Positions 33,662 through 42,936 are shown, counted from the first letter of the stretch. The stretch is 64,000 nt of DNA from Arthrobacter sp. ISL-65 (GCF_018613795.1 NZ_JAGGPN010000038.1:62001-126000), one strand, 5' to 3'. A program made the numbers and translations. The notes: generated by a model from the sequence alone, not told the origin.

Positions 33662-34990
33662 CTAGCCCGTCAGACTGCGCCTTGCTGTGGAGGAAAACAC
33701 AGAGGATCGGCGTTTTTGCTGGGCAGGTGCACAAACTAATTCCGCGATCGCCGACCGAAGTCGGGAGTCCGGAGCCGATTCCAGCAATAACGACCCGGAT
33801 AGCAACGCCGCGTCTGTAGCGCCAGGGTCCCATGGAAGGAAGGCTTTTATGCTCACCGACGGGCCGAACCGGTCCCACGCGTCGCGGAGCTGACGTTCCG
33901 GTGAACGGCCCACAGCCGAGGCCCGCACCTTGTTGAGCACCACCTCGGGGCAGATCCCCGGCACGGAACCTTCCAGTTCCGCCAGCCCCCTGACCAGGCG
34001 GGGAACACCGACCGGATCCGCGGAACCGACCGCGATCACGGTATCGGCCACCTCAAGGCTCCTGAGCGTCGCGGCGTTGCGTCGCGGTGCCATGGTGTCA
34101 AAGCTCAGCTCCTCGTCGGCCTCAAGGCAGAAACCGGCGTCGACCACGATGAAGTCGGCCACTTCCCGTGCCCGGTCCAAGACAAGCGCCAGCGCGGCCG
34201 CCCGCAGCTCGGTCCAGCGGTCGGCTCGGGTAATTCCGGTCAGAACCCGAAAAGTCCCGGCCGTGGCAGTAACCGGTACGGCGACGCGGAGCAGTGCCTC
34301 CCGGTCCAGGAGGCCCTGGTCGGCCAGCCGGCAGGCCTGCGCCAGACCCGCCGCTTCGTCCAGGAGCCCGAGGACGCTGGCGACGCTGGCCCCGTAGCTG
34401 TCGGCGTCGACCAGCAGGACGGACTTGCCTTCCGCAGCCAGCTCCCCCGCGATGTTGACGGCCACCAGGGTTCTGCCGGGTGCACCGGCCGGCCCCCACA
34501 CCGCCAGGACCCTGCCGGTTCCGACAAGAGCCGGCTCCGATTCGGCGACGGCAGCCTCCGGGCGCAGGGCCGCACCGGCATCCGCGAATCCCGTGCTGTA
34601 ACCGGGACCGGCGCCGGGAGTCAGCCCTGCCGGGCTCGAGCCTGCATGCCTGCTGACGGCGTCGGCAATGCTCTCCGCCAGTGCTGTGGATTCAACGGTC
34701 GAGGGCGCCGCCGTGACTCCGATGCCACGGAGCCTCAACCGCTCCTCAGGGCTGTCGGTCAGAGCAATGATCACTACGCCTACTGCGGCGAGCCTGTCCG
34801 CCAGCGAGGCAGTCAGGTCCCGACTTCCCTCGGCAACAACAGCCGCCCGGGCCAGCCCGCTCTGGCAGGCAGCCAGCAGTTCTGCGATCTCCGCGCAGCG
34901 CCGGACTACTGTGACGGGACCGTGGAGCCGCTCCAGTCCGCCCACCAGATCTTCCTGCGACTCACCGACGGTGACAACCGGAATGCTCAC
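33662..34990 (-). CDS. CpaE/TadZ-like MinD-type ATPase with deviant P-loop
   Basis: This 442-residue protein has an N-terminal receiver-like or atypical domain (about 1-130) and a ParA/MinD-like domain (about 170-430). The start is the GTG at 34990, which overlaps the cpaB stop as GTGA. The P-loop is VWGPAGAPGRTLVAVN, lacking the signature lysines of KGGxGKT; the next ParA element, SVLLVDADSYGASV, is intact. CpaE/TadZ proteins place Tad pilus machines at the pole or membrane. Because the P-loop lysines are replaced, nucleotide hydrolysis is doubtful and a scaffolding role is possible. It is translationally coupled to cpaB. Confidence 0.82.
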   Translation of the reverse strand: MSIPVVTVGESQEDLVGGLERLHGPVTVVRRCAEIAELLAACQSGLARAAVVAEGSRDLTASLADRLAAVGVVIIALTDSPEERLRLRGIGVTAAPSTVESTALAESIADAVSRHAGSSPAGLTPGAGPGYSTGFADAGAALRPEAAVAESEPALVGTGRVLAVWGPAGAPGRTLVAVNIAGELAAEGKSVLLVDADSYGASVASVLGLLDEAAGLAQACRLADQGLLDREALLRVAVPVTATAGTFRVLTGITRADRWTELRAAALALVLDRAREVADFIVVDAGFCLEADEELSFDTMAPRRNAATLRSLEVADTVIAVGSADPVGVPRLVRGLAELEGSVPGICPEVVLNKVRASAVGRSPERQLRDAWDRFGPSVSIKAFLPWDPGATDAALLSGSLLLESAPDSRLRSAIAELVCAPAQQKRRSSVFSSTARRSLTG

Positions 34991-35631
34991 TTGGCGGCCC
35001 CGCCGGGATTCCACACCACGGAGATCTTGGCCTCGTTCGCCTGCGCGCCGAGGAGGGAGGCCATCTGCTCATCCCCCACCAGGACCATCAGAACCGTGGA
35101 TTTCGAAGCGCCAAGGGCGGTGGATCCTTGTGAGACCTCCCCGATTTCCGCGCCCGGGAGCAGCAGCTTCGGTTCGGCAAAACCGTTCCGGGCGTCAGGC
35201 ATGGAGACCCAGACGTCAACCCGGGTACCCGCTACTGCCTGCTCCGGCAAGGCCTCCTGAACCGTGACGGCCACGGGTTTCCGGTCCAGAGCGTCGACAC
35301 TGCCCAGGCTTTCACGGGGAACCAACTGGTCCTTGGCAATCCGCTGGACGGCCACCTGGCCTTCGGGAACGCCTGAGGCCGCTGTGACGTAGTGCGCTTC
35401 AATGTCGCCCAGGCGCACCTTGACCCGGCTGATGTTGTCAGGAGTGAGTTTCTGACCGACTGCGATTGCCTCACGGGCGGCAAACACCTCTGTGGTCCGG
35501 TCCGCGCTGCCGACGAGCGCAACGACTCCGACAACAGAGGCGAGGACAAGGAGCACGCCCACCAGAAGCCTCGGATCCTTCCAGGAAGGCTTCTTCAGCC
35601 GGGCTCCGGTGGCCGCCGTGCTTGCACTCAT
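34987..35631 (-). CDS. CpaB/RcpC-like SAF-domain protein
   Basis: This 214-residue membrane-anchored protein starts at MSASTAATGARLKK, with GGGGGAG upstream of the ATG. One transmembrane segment (LLVGVLLVLASVVGVVALV) is followed by a SAF domain (VFAAREAIAVGQKLTPDNIS) and a CpaB-type C-terminal part. CpaB/RcpC proteins assist assembly of Flp pili and may bind peptidoglycan through the SAF domain. No pilin, TadB/C or secretin gene is nearby. It is divergent from the small HTH gene and coupled to the CpaE-like gene. Confidence 0.82.
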   Translation of the reverse strand: MSASTAATGARLKKPSWKDPRLLVGVLLVLASVVGVVALVGSADRTTEVFAAREAIAVGQKLTPDNISRVKVRLGDIEAHYVTAASGVPEGQVAVQRIAKDQLVPRESLGSVDALDRKPVAVTVQEALPEQAVAGTRVDVWVSMPDARNGFAEPKLLLPGAEIGEVSQGSTALGASKSTVLMVLVGDEQMASLLGAQANEAKISVVWNPGGAAK

Positions 35632-35723
35632 GCGTACTGCTCCCCCTTGACGCCTGGGCGCTTCAATCGCGCCGGTCATGATTATTGTTACGGCATGCCT
35701 GCTCAATCGGAAAGGTATTCGGG

Positions 35724-35738
35724 CAAACAACATCAAAC
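35724..35738. promoter_or_regulatory. two phased CAAAC elements between cpaB and the HTH gene
   Basis: CAAAC at 35724-35728 and ATCAAAC at 35732-35738 place the CAAAC cores exactly ten bases apart. They resemble the four ATCAAA repeats at 36721-36755. They lie 47 bases before the HTH start codon, where an autoregulatory site would be expected. Two short AT-rich matches can occur by chance. Confidence 0.35.
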
Positions 35739-35784
35739 TGTGGATAACGGCATCACCCGCGCCCAGCGGTGGCACAATTGGACT

Positions 35785-36000
35785 ATGCCCCGATTCCTTA
35801 CGCTTGCAGATGTGGCCGAGCAGCTTCAGATCAATGCGCCGGCAGCGTATGCCCTGGTCCGCAGCGGCGAACTGAAGGCAATCCAGGTGGGTGGCCGCGG
35901 CCAGTGGCGGGTCGAGGAAAAGATGCTTGAGCAGTACATCGAAGGGCGTTATGCCGAGGCAAGCCGCATGATTCAAGAGGCCAAGTCCAAGTCGGTTTGA
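35785..36000 (+). CDS. small HTH DNA-binding protein (excisionase/BldC-like)
   Basis: This 71-residue protein is almost entirely one winged-helix DNA-binding domain of the HTH_17/excisionase class. It reads FLTLADVAEQLQINAPAAYA, then LVRSGELKAIQVGGRGQWRV and a helical tail. Comparable MerR-like small proteins include excisionases and the Streptomyces regulator BldC. No phage or integrase gene is near, so a chromosomal regulator is more likely than an excisionase. It is divergent from cpaB. Phased ATCAAA-type elements occur before it and before the LysM gene, which makes it a candidate to bind them. Confidence 0.85.
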   Translation: MPRFLTLADVAEQLQINAPAAYALVRSGELKAIQVGGRGQWRVEEKMLEQYIEGRYAEASRMIQEAKSKSV

Positions 36001-36047
36001 GCACGGGCGGCTTCCGGGCCGGACGCTGGATTCCCTGCCAGAAGCGG

Positions 36048-36617
36048 TCAGAGTTCCCCTCCGCGCCGTGAGCGGAGCGCGCCCAGCGCCCGAAACGGGA
36101 CCGTAGCCACATCGGCCACCCGGCCAGCCCTGCGCGCTTCTCCTGGCAGCGTCATGGCGAGGTCAAAAAAGTCCCGCCCCACCCTGTCAATCACACCCGA
36201 GAGCTGCACATCCGGTGACCGGCCCGCCATCAGGACGGTAAGTTCAGCCCTGTCCCGCGCCAGCCCCCGCAGCGCGCTGGCAAGGCCCAGTTTCCGGCGC
36301 ACGGGGGATGCCTCGCCCACCGCGAACCGCCCGAGTCCGGTGTAGTGGCCCACGGCGGCGTACGGAACAAGCACCTGGTGCGCCGCCTCGTCGATGACCA
36401 GGCTTTCCGATCCGGCATGGCTGAGGGTGCCGACAAGGACCGGTCCCGAGCTCAGATGGATGCCAATGCGGCATCCCAGGGATCCCCGCAGCCTGTCATC
36501 GAGCGCGATGGCAGCCGTGTCTGCCCGGGATCGCTCGGCAATCTCGGACTCCAGGCCCAGGACCCCGGCCTCGGCAAGCTGCAGCTCAAGATCCTGAAAG
36601 AGTGCATTCCATCGCAT
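36048..36617 (-). CDS. conserved hypothetical protein, unknown function
   Basis: This 189-residue soluble protein starts at MRWNALFQDLELQLAEAG; the longer open frame upstream has no resemblance. The N-terminal helix is followed by a beta-rich part (IGIHLSSGPVLVGTLSHAG, ESLVIDEAAHQVLVPYAAV), and a second similar beta element occurs at VQLSGVIDRVGRDFFDLAM. The paired pattern suggests two small beta-barrel (Sm- or SH3-like) units. I do not recognise the family. It is divergent from the LysM gene and convergent with the HTH gene. Confidence 0.7.
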   Translation of the reverse strand: MRWNALFQDLELQLAEAGVLGLESEIAERSRADTAAIALDDRLRGSLGCRIGIHLSSGPVLVGTLSHAGSESLVIDEAAHQVLVPYAAVGHYTGLGRFAVGEASPVRRKLGLASALRGLARDRAELTVLMAGRSPDVQLSGVIDRVGRDFFDLAMTLPGEARRAGRVADVATVPFRALGALRSRRGGEL

Positions 36618-36720
36618 GGCGACAGCGTAGGCGCGCCCGCGAGGGCGGTCAATTAATCCACAAACTTTCCTATCTCCATAGACAACAGAGATACAGCTGC
36701 CGCAAACTTGCTCCATCGGG

Positions 36721-36755
36721 ATCAAACACATCAAAGTTGATCAAACTGCATCAAA
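36721..36755. promoter_or_regulatory. four ATCAAA direct repeats in helical phase
   Basis: ATCAAA starts at 36721, 36730, 36740 and 36750, with spacings of 9, 10 and 10 bases, ending 20 bases before the LysM start codon. All four face the same way, so a protein binding them would lie on one face of the helix in a head-to-tail row. Small MerR-like proteins such as BldC are known to bind direct repeats cooperatively in this manner. The nearby HTH protein is an obvious candidate; binding is inferred. Confidence 0.6.
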
Positions 36756-36774
36756 TGCACTAGTGGGGGATGTC

Positions 36775-37569
36775 ATGGCGGCAGAGGTACAGCGCCCGGT
36801 GGGGGCAGAAGCCGCCCTGGCGGTCGTCATCCTAGGGCTTGGAGTCTTTCTGGCTTTCACTGGCGCTCGGATCGTTGACCATTGGTGGCAGTCCGCTGCA
36901 CGCCAGCAGGCTTTGCAGTTCGACGACCTGATTGGCCTGCTGGCCCTCGCCGCCGGGCTGACAGTCATCGCCTGGTGGCTGCTGTCCTTGGCTACGGCCT
37001 TTGCGTCCGCACTCCTGGACCGGACCGGGCACCATACCGCCGCCCGCGCCACGGGGCGGTTCACCCCCGTTTTCATGCGCAGGCTGGCGATGGCCGCGGT
37101 GGGCGTGCAGCTTCTCGGCGCACCGCTCGCCCATGCGGATACCTTGCCCGCCGGAGCCCTTTCCTCGAACAACGGGTCGTCCCTGTCCGCAGCATGGGCG
37201 CCCCTGGCTGACGGGCGGCCGGGCGTACCCGTCGGCCGCTCCGCGGGCTCCGGCCTCACCGAAAGATCCGTCTTGGAAGGCAGCGAACTCCAGCCCCAAT
37301 GGAAGCCGCGCGCCCCCGTTGTGGAACCCGGCCTCGTCACCTCATTGCCCGCCAGGGCAACGGCTGAGCGGGCCAGTGCCCGCCGCGAGGTAACCGTACG
37401 GGCCGGAGAATCACTGTGGACCATCGCCGCGCGCGAACTGGGGCCCGGTGCTTCCGAGCTGGATATAGCAGCCCGCTGGCCGCTCTGGTACCAGACCAAC
37501 CGGAATGTCATCGGAGCCGATCCCAACGTCATTCTCCCGGGCCAGCTCCTCAGCCCTCCGCCGCCGTAA
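36775..37569 (+). CDS. LysM-domain membrane protein
   Basis: This 264-residue protein starts at MAAEVQRPVGAEA; GTGGGGGA eight bases upstream is the likely ribosome binding site and could itself be read as an alternative GTG start. Two hydrophobic segments (about 16-33 and 50-75) precede a third near 100 with a signal-like LGAPLAHADTLPAG end. A proline-rich spacer leads to a C-terminal LysM domain (VTVRAGESLWTIAARELGPG, with NVILPGQLL at the end). LysM binds GlcNAc-containing glycans such as peptidoglycan. It is followed by the Rv3235-family gene 94 bases on. The exact wall role is unknown. Confidence 0.85.
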   Translation: MAAEVQRPVGAEAALAVVILGLGVFLAFTGARIVDHWWQSAARQQALQFDDLIGLLALAAGLTVIAWWLLSLATAFASALLDRTGHHTAARATGRFTPVFMRRLAMAAVGVQLLGAPLAHADTLPAGALSSNNGSSLSAAWAPLADGRPGVPVGRSAGSGLTERSVLEGSELQPQWKPRAPVVEPGLVTSLPARATAERASARREVTVRAGESLWTIAARELGPGASELDIAARWPLWYQTNRNVIGADPNVILPGQLLSPPPP

Positions 37570-37663
37570 GCGGCGTTGGCATGCGTTCCTTTCGCGCCAC
37601 CGATCCCGCGGCCGCCGCCCCTCTCGCGGCCTTCCCAAGCCAGCCTCTACCGAAGGACCGATC

Positions 37664-38092
37664 ATGACTGCAGTAACTCCGATACGGCGTGCAGGAAACG
37701 CTGTTCTTGAGCCCGTACCGGCTGCACAAGCCGGCCCCGGAGACGAGGCGCGCGAAATTTGCGCCATCACCAGGGCAACAGTCCAGGCCGCCATTGAAGT
37801 CCTGGCGGGAACAAGGCCAATCCACCAGCTGGCACGGCGGCTGGATCAGCGCTGCCTCTCCGCGCTCCAGCACCGGGCGGCCCTCACCCGGCGGGTGACT
37901 GCCCGGGCTCCCCGGAAAATGGGGCTGCTCCACCGCAACGCGTCAGTCCGCTCGGTCCGCGCATGCGAGGTGACACCGGACGTGTACGAGGCCAGCGCCG
38001 TGGTGATCGATGAACTGCGAGTCCGGGCAGTCGCCCTCCGGCTGGAACGCAGCAAGAACGTCTGGCGCGTCACTGCACTGGAGATTGGCTGA
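37664..38092 (+). CDS. Rv3235-family protein
   Basis: This 142-residue protein starts at MTAVTPIRRAG, with GAAGGACC upstream. The C-terminal two-thirds fits the actinobacterial Rv3235 family: ARRLDQRCLSALQHRAALTR, then VRACEVTPDVYEASAVV and ALRLERSKNVWRVTALEIG. The family is typically encoded beside secA, as here. Function is unknown; the proximity hints at a link to protein export or envelope growth, but that is only context. A strong terminator follows, shared with secA. Confidence 0.85.
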   Translation: MTAVTPIRRAGNAVLEPVPAAQAGPGDEAREICAITRATVQAAIEVLAGTRPIHQLARRLDQRCLSALQHRAALTRRVTARAPRKMGLLHRNASVRSVRACEVTPDVYEASAVVIDELRVRAVALRLERSKNVWRVTALEIG

Positions 38093-38100
38093 CGCCAAAA

Positions 38101-38134
38101 GGAAGGGACCGGAGCTCCTGCTCCGGTCCCTTCC
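38101..38134. terminator. bidirectional terminator between the Rv3235-family gene and secA
   Basis: GGAAGGGACCGGAG (38101-38114) pairs perfectly with CTCCGGTCCCTTCC (38121-38134) around CTCCTG. On the minus strand the stem is followed by TTTT, so it clearly ends secA; it also closes the converging plus-strand transcript. Confidence 0.88.
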
Positions 38135-38149
38135 TGTCATATCCTCTGG

Positions 38150-40882
38150 CTAGCGCTTTTTCTTCTTCCCGTCGCGCCGGTCCTGGGAAGCGGCCTTGGC
38201 GGGGTTGCCCGAGCGGCCGGCAGCCCGGCCCTCGATCCGGGTCTCGGCTCCGCCGTCCTCCCGGGGCGCGGTGTACTGGAGCTGGGCGGGCTTCTCCGGC
38301 GCTTCAAGACCGGCGGCGCGGATTTGCGGCTCGTGGTGTTCGGTATGGCCGCCGGCGGCATCGGCAACCACGACGTCCTCGGCCGGGGTGACTTCCACTT
38401 CGAGGTTGAAGAGGAAGCCGACGCTCTCCTCCCGGATGGCTTCCATCATGGACTGGAACATCGTGAAACCTTCACGCTGGTATTCCACCAGCGGATCACG
38501 CTGGGCCATGGCACGCAGGCCGATGCCCTCCTTGAGGTAGTCCATCTCGTACAGGTGTTCCTGCCACTTCCGCCCGATGACGGAGAGCACAACACGCCGC
38601 TCGAGTTCACGCATGCTCTCGGAGCCGATGGCTTCCTCGCGTGCCTGATACACCAGCTTGGCATCAGACATGATTTCTTCCTTCAGGAACTCCACGGTGA
38701 TGCGCGACTTGCCGCCTGCCTCGTCGATGACATCGTGCGGCGTCACGGTGACGGGGTAAAGCGTCTTAAGGTTGGTCCAGAGCTGGTCGAAGTCCCAGTC
38801 GTCGCCGTTGCCCTCGGCGGTTGCTTCGTCGATCAGTGCGTTGATGGTGTCTTCCAGGAAGAACTGCACTTTTTCGTGGAGGTCATCGCCTTCCAGGATC
38901 CGGCGGCGGTCGCCGTAGATGGCTTCGCGCTGGCGGTTGAGGACGTCGTCGTACTTGAGGACGTTCTTGCGCTGTTCGGCGTTCCGGCCTTCAACCTGCC
39001 CCTGGGCCGAAGCGATGGCACGCGAAACCAGCTTGGATTCCAGCGCCACGTCGTCGGGCACGGAGCTGTTCATCAGCCGCTCTGCTGCACCCGAGTTAAA
39101 CAGGCGCATGAGGTCGTCGGTCAGCGACAGGTAGAAGCGGGACTCGCCGGGGTCGCCCTGGCGTCCCGAGCGGCCGCGGAGCTGGTTGTCGATCCGGCGG
39201 GATTCGTGGCGCTCAGTTCCCAGCACATACAGGCCACCCAGTCCCAGGACTTCCTCGTGCTCGTCCTTGACGGCCTTCTTCGACGCCTCCAGCGCACCGG
39301 GCCAGGCTGCCTCGTACTCGTCGGAGTTTTCTTCCGGGTCAAGGCCCCGCTGGGCGAGTTCGGCGATGGCGGTGAACTCGGCGTTGCCGCCCAGCATGAT
39401 GTCCGTGCCGCGGCCGGCCATGTTGGTGGCAACGGTGACCGCGCCCTTGCGTCCCGCCTGGGCCACGATCGCAGCTTCACGGGCGTGGTTCTTGGCGTTG
39501 AGAACCTCGTGCCGGATGCCTTCCTTCGCCAGCAGGCGCGAGAGGTACTCGCTCTTTTCGACGCTGGTGGTGCCCACCAGGACCGGCTGGCCATTCTCGT
39601 GGCGTTCGGCGATGTCCCGGACGACGGCCTCGAACTTGACGGCTTCGTTCTTGTACACCAGATCGGACTGGTCGATCCGCTGCATGTCGCGGTTCGTGGG
39701 GATGGCCACCACCCCGAGCTTGTACGTGCCCATGAATTCGGCGGCTTCGGTTTCGGCCGTGCCGGTCATGCCGGAGAGCTTGTCGTACATGCGGAAGTAG
39801 TTCTGCAGCGTCACCGTTGCGAGGGTCTGGTTCTCCGCCTTGATTTCGACGCCCTCTTTGGCCTCGATCGCCTGGTGCATGCCCTCGTTGTAGCGGCGGC
39901 CGGCCAGAATACGGCCGGTGTGCTCGTCAACGATGAGGACCTCGCCGTCGAGGATGACGTAGTCTTTGTCCCGCTTGAACAACTCCTTGGCCTTGATGGC
40001 GTTGTTGAGGAAGCCGATCAGGGGCGTGTTGGCGGATTCGTAGAGGTTCTGGATGCCGAGGTAGTCCTCAACCTTTTCGATGCCGCTTTCGAGCACGCCG
40101 ACGGTGCGCTTCTTCTCGTCGACTTCGTAGTCCTTCTCCGGCTGCAGGCGCAGGACAACCTTGGCGAACTCGCTGTACCAGCGGTTGGTGTCACCCTGGG
40201 CCGGGCCGGAAATGATCAGCGGCGTACGGGCCTCGTCGATAAGGATCGAGTCGACTTCATCGACGACCGCAAAGTTGTGGCCGCGCTGCACCAGTTCGGA
40301 CTTGTCCCAGGCCATGTTGTCGCGGAGGTAGTCGAAGCCGAATTCGTTGTTGGTGCCGTAGGTGATGTCGGCAGCGTACTGCTCGCGGCGGACGGACGGG
40401 TCCTGGTTCGCGAGGATGCAGCCGCTGGTGAGCCCCAGGAAGCGGTAGACACGGCCCATGAGTTCGGACTGGTAGTCCGCCAGGTAGTCGTTCACGGTGA
40501 CAACGTGCACGCCATTTCCGGTAAGGGCGTTGAGGTAGGCCGGAGCAGTGGCCACCAGCGTCTTGCCTTCACCGGTCTTCATTTCTGCAATGTTGCCCAA
40601 GTGCAGGGCAGCGCCACCCATGAGCTGGACATCGAAGTGCCGCATGCCGAGCGTCCGGGAGGACGCCTCACGGACGGCGGCGAAGGCTTCCGGCAGGAGG
40701 TCATCGAGCTTCTCGCCATCCTGGTGGCGCGCCCGGAGCCGGTCTGTTTCTTCACGCAGTTCCGCATCGGTGAAGGTTTGGAACGAATCTTCGAGGGCGT
40801 TAATGGAATCAGCATAGTTCCGCAGTTGCCTCAGGAGCTTTTTGTCACCTGTGCGGAGAATTTTTTCGATTAGTGATGCCAC
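38150..40882 (-). CDS. secA: preprotein translocase ATPase SecA
   Basis: This 910-residue motor drives export of unfolded preproteins through SecYEG. Walker A is MKTGEGKT (101-108), the DEAD-like Walker B is [13 protein letters not shown], and helicase-type motifs [12 protein letters not shown] and [11 protein letters not shown] are intact. The preprotein cross-linking, helical scaffold and C-terminal linker regions are present. It ends in a basic GKKKKR tail and lacks the zinc-binding SEC-C motif, as do many actinobacterial SecA1 proteins. It is transcribed alone and ends at the hairpin shared with the Rv3235-family gene. Confidence 0.97.
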   Translation of the reverse strand: MASLIEKILRTGDKKLLRQLRNYADSINALEDSFQTFTDAELREETDRLRARHQDGEKLDDLLPEAFAAVREASSRTLGMRHFDVQLMGGAALHLGNIAEMKTGEGKTLVATAPAYLNALTGNGVHVVTVNDYLADYQSELMGRVYRFLGLTSGCILANQDPSVRREQYAADITYGTNNEFGFDYLRDNMAWDKSELVQRGHNFAVVDEVDSILIDEARTPLIISGPAQGDTNRWYSEFAKVVLRLQPEKDYEVDEKKRTVGVLESGIEKVEDYLGIQNLYESANTPLIGFLNNAIKAKELFKRDKDYVILDGEVLIVDEHTGRILAGRRYNEGMHQAIEAKEGVEIKAENQTLATVTLQNYFRMYDKLSGMTGTAETEAAEFMGTYKLGVVAIPTNRDMQRIDQSDLVYKNEAVKFEAVVRDIAERHENGQPVLVGTTSVEKSEYLSRLLAKEGIRHEVLNAKNHAREAAIVAQAGRKGAVTVATNMAGRGTDIMLGGNAEFTAIAELAQRGLDPEENSDEYEAAWPGALEASKKAVKDEHEEVLGLGGLYVLGTERHESRRIDNQLRGRSGRQGDPGESRFYLSLTDDLMRLFNSGAAERLMNSSVPDDVALESKLVSRAIASAQGQVEGRNAEQRKNVLKYDDVLNRQREAIYGDRRRILEGDDLHEKVQFFLEDTINALIDEATAEGNGDDWDFDQLWTNLKTLYPVTVTPHDVIDEAGGKSRITVEFLKEEIMSDAKLVYQAREEAIGSESMRELERRVVLSVIGRKWQEHLYEMDYLKEGIGLRAMAQRDPLVEYQREGFTMFQSMMEAIREESVGFLFNLEVEVTPAEDVVVADAAGGHTEHHEPQIRAAGLEAPEKPAQLQYTAPREDGGAETRIEGRAAGRSGNPAKAASQDRRDGKKKKR

Positions 40883-40966
40883 GTAAAGTTGCTCCCAGTC
40901 TCATGCTGCCGAATTCTGGCGTGATTTAGTCTACGGGAGAGACACACGGCACGTTGTCCTGTTCCC

Positions 40967-42181
40967 TCACAGCGGATAGCCGTTAATGGCAGCCGCTACC
41001 GCGGGGGCAAGGTCCCCCACCGGCGAGACGGCTACGCCGTCCAGTCCTAGCCAACGAGCCATCAGGTGCAGTTCGGCAGCGAGTTCGACGGCGGTGTCCG
41101 CCGGAGCGTCCGGCTCACCGAAGCACGCCTTGGCAAGCAATAGCCCCGCTGCCCGGTCTGCCTTAAGGTCCACCCTGGCCACAATGCGGTCGCGGAGCAG
41201 GAATGGGAGCACGTAATAGCCAAAGCGGCGTTTTGCCACCGGGGTGTAAATCTCGATCCGGTAGTGAAAATCGAAGAGCTCTTCAAGCCTGCGCCGTTCA
41301 AACACCAGCGAATCGAACGGGCTGAGCAGCGCCCTGCCGGCTGCCTGGCGCGGCAGCCGGGCCTGGGCGTGGCGGTACACCTTCCGATCCCAGCCTGCCA
41401 CTGTCACCGGTTCCAGGCGTCCGGCATCAACAAGTCGCTGGACAGAGGCCGCGGCTGCCTTCACCGGGGTCCTGAAGTAGTCCGCGAAACACCGTACGGT
41501 CCCGATACCGTGCGCCTGCGCCGCCGCATCGATGAGCCTGTCCATGGCGGCCGAGGGGTCAGGTACCGCTTCGAGGTCTCGCCCGGGCAGAACCTGCCGG
41601 GTCAGGGCATACTGCCGTTCGAACTGGTCCGACCTTGACGCCGACGAGACGACCCCCTCTTCAAACAAGTGCTCCAGCACGCGCTTGACGGCGTTCCAGT
41701 TCCAGCCCCAGTTGACTTGCTTACGGTCCTCAACGTGCCCGAGCCTGGCAGTGAGTTCGGCGGCCGTCATGGGACTGCCGTCGGCGAGCGCGGCCAGGAT
41801 CCTGCCGGTCACACCGGAACGCAGCCCTGGATCCATCCCTGAAGCCCCGACCCACCTGCGGTTCTGCCACACCATCAGGTCCAGGAAGTGTTCCGGCCGG
41901 ATGTAACTGGCTTCGTGCGCCCAGTACTCCATCATCCGCCGCGGGTGCCTGCCTGCCATTTGCTGGAGGATGGAGCGGTCATAGTCACCGAGCCTGGAAA
42001 AGAACGGGAGGAAGTGGCTCCGGGCCAGAACGTTGACGGAATCGATCTGTACGAGGTGAATCCGGGCAAAGGTCCGGCCCACCGCCCGTGAGGTCACGGG
42101 GCCGGCGGGCCGTCCTTTGTCCAGTCCCTGGGCTGCCAGTGCGATCCGCCGGGCCTGCGAGAGGCTCAGCGATGCACCCAT
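40967..42181 (-). CDS. YcaQ/AlkZ-like winged-helix DNA glycosylase family protein
   Basis: This 404-residue protein belongs to the HTH_42 family of tandem winged-helix proteins that includes Escherichia coli YcaQ and Streptomyces AlkZ, glycosylases for DNA interstrand crosslinks. The catalytic-region motif here is VQIDSVNVLARSH, of the Gln-x-Asp type seen in YcaQ rather than the Gln-x-Gln type of AlkZ. Other conserved stretches are EYWAHEASYI and LLSPFDSLVFERRR. It lies 29 bases before hpf on the same strand. A repair role is known for the family and inferred here. Confidence 0.85.
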   Translation of the reverse strand: MGASLSLSQARRIALAAQGLDKGRPAGPVTSRAVGRTFARIHLVQIDSVNVLARSHFLPFFSRLGDYDRSILQQMAGRHPRRMMEYWAHEASYIRPEHFLDLMVWQNRRWVGASGMDPGLRSGVTGRILAALADGSPMTAAELTARLGHVEDRKQVNWGWNWNAVKRVLEHLFEEGVVSSASRSDQFERQYALTRQVLPGRDLEAVPDPSAAMDRLIDAAAQAHGIGTVRCFADYFRTPVKAAAASVQRLVDAGRLEPVTVAGWDRKVYRHAQARLPRQAAGRALLSPFDSLVFERRRLEELFDFHYRIEIYTPVAKRRFGYYVLPFLLRDRIVARVDLKADRAAGLLLAKACFGEPDAPADTAVELAAELHLMARWLGLDGVAVSPVGDLAPAVAAAINGYPL

Positions 42182-42210
42182 GTCAGCCCTTTCGTTGCCT
42201 GGGCACCATC

Positions 42211-42936
42211 TTAGGCAGTTGCGGCCGCATCATCCGAGCGGTACGCAATGATTTTCTCTTCATGCGTGTTCTCGCCGGGCTCGCAGTAATGGTCCAGGGT
42301 GATAACCCCGTACGTCCATCCGCGGCGCCGGTACACAACCGATGGCGCGTTCGTGGCCTTGTCCACGAAAAGGTAAAAATCGTGACCGATGAGTTCCATA
42401 TTGTCCACGGCGTCGTCAAGGGTAAGGGACGCGGCCGGGAACACTTTGCGGCGAATCAGAACCGGCGAGTCGCCGGCGGGGATGTCGTTGTCGACGTCGT
42501 ACGGCGATTTCTCAGCCGGTTTCGGAGCAGCCTGAGTGTTGTTGCTCGCTTCGACGTAGATTGGCTGGTTGGAGCTCGCCGGCTCCAGCGTTGCAGTTGC
42601 CTCGCGTACGGCCTTGGGCGTGTGCCGCCCGTGGTGGACCTTCTTGCGGTCCTTGGCCCTGCGCAGCCGTTCAAGCAGCTTGTTGTAGGCGAGGTCGAAC
42701 GCGGCGAACTTATCTGCGGCGCTTGCTTCGGCACGGATCACGGGCCCGCGGCCCAGGACTGTCACTTCAACCGTGAGCTGGTCACCGGTCTGCCGCGCAT
42801 TTGTTTCCTTTGAAACCTTCGCGTCGACCCTCTGGACCTTGTCCCCAAGCGATTCGATCTTCGAGATCTTCTCGCCGGCGTATTCGCGGAATCGGTCCGA
42901 GACCGTCAGATTTCGTCCGCTGATCATGAACTCCAT
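42211..42936 (-). CDS. hpf: long ribosome hibernation promoting factor HPF
   Basis: This 241-residue protein is a long-form HPF. The N-terminal S30AE domain (about 1-100) contains ISGRNLTVSDRFREYAGEKI. A linker follows, then the C-terminal dimerisation domain (about 185-240; IGHDFYLFVDKATNAPSVVY). Long HPFs join two 70S ribosomes into inactive 100S dimers in stationary phase. The ATG at 42936 follows GGAGGG. A 183-base region upstream can hold its own promoter; TTGTTG at 43078-43073 and GATATG at 43056-43051 form a possible but weak promoter pair. Confidence 0.93.
   Translation of the reverse strand: MEFMISGRNLTVSDRFREYAGEKISKIESLGDKVQRVDAKVSKETNARQTGDQLTVEVTVLGRGPVIRAEASAADKFAAFDLAYNKLLERLRRAKDRKKVHHGRHTPKAVREATATLEPASSNQPIYVEASNNTQAAPKPAEKSPYDVDNDIPAGDSPVLIRRKVFPAASLTLDDAVDNMELIGHDFYLFVDKATNAPSVVYRRRGWTYGVITLDHYCEPGENTHEEKIIAYRSDDAAATA

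Noticed and set aside
33662..36000. Tad pilus locus or prophage remnant
   Set aside because: CpaB and CpaE-like genes stand without pilin, TadB/C or secretin, and the small excisionase-like gene has no integrase, att site or phage genes near it.
38324..40873. 849-codon open frame antisense to secA
   Set aside because: It mirrors the secA reading frame almost completely and has no domain motif; SecA on the other strand is certain.
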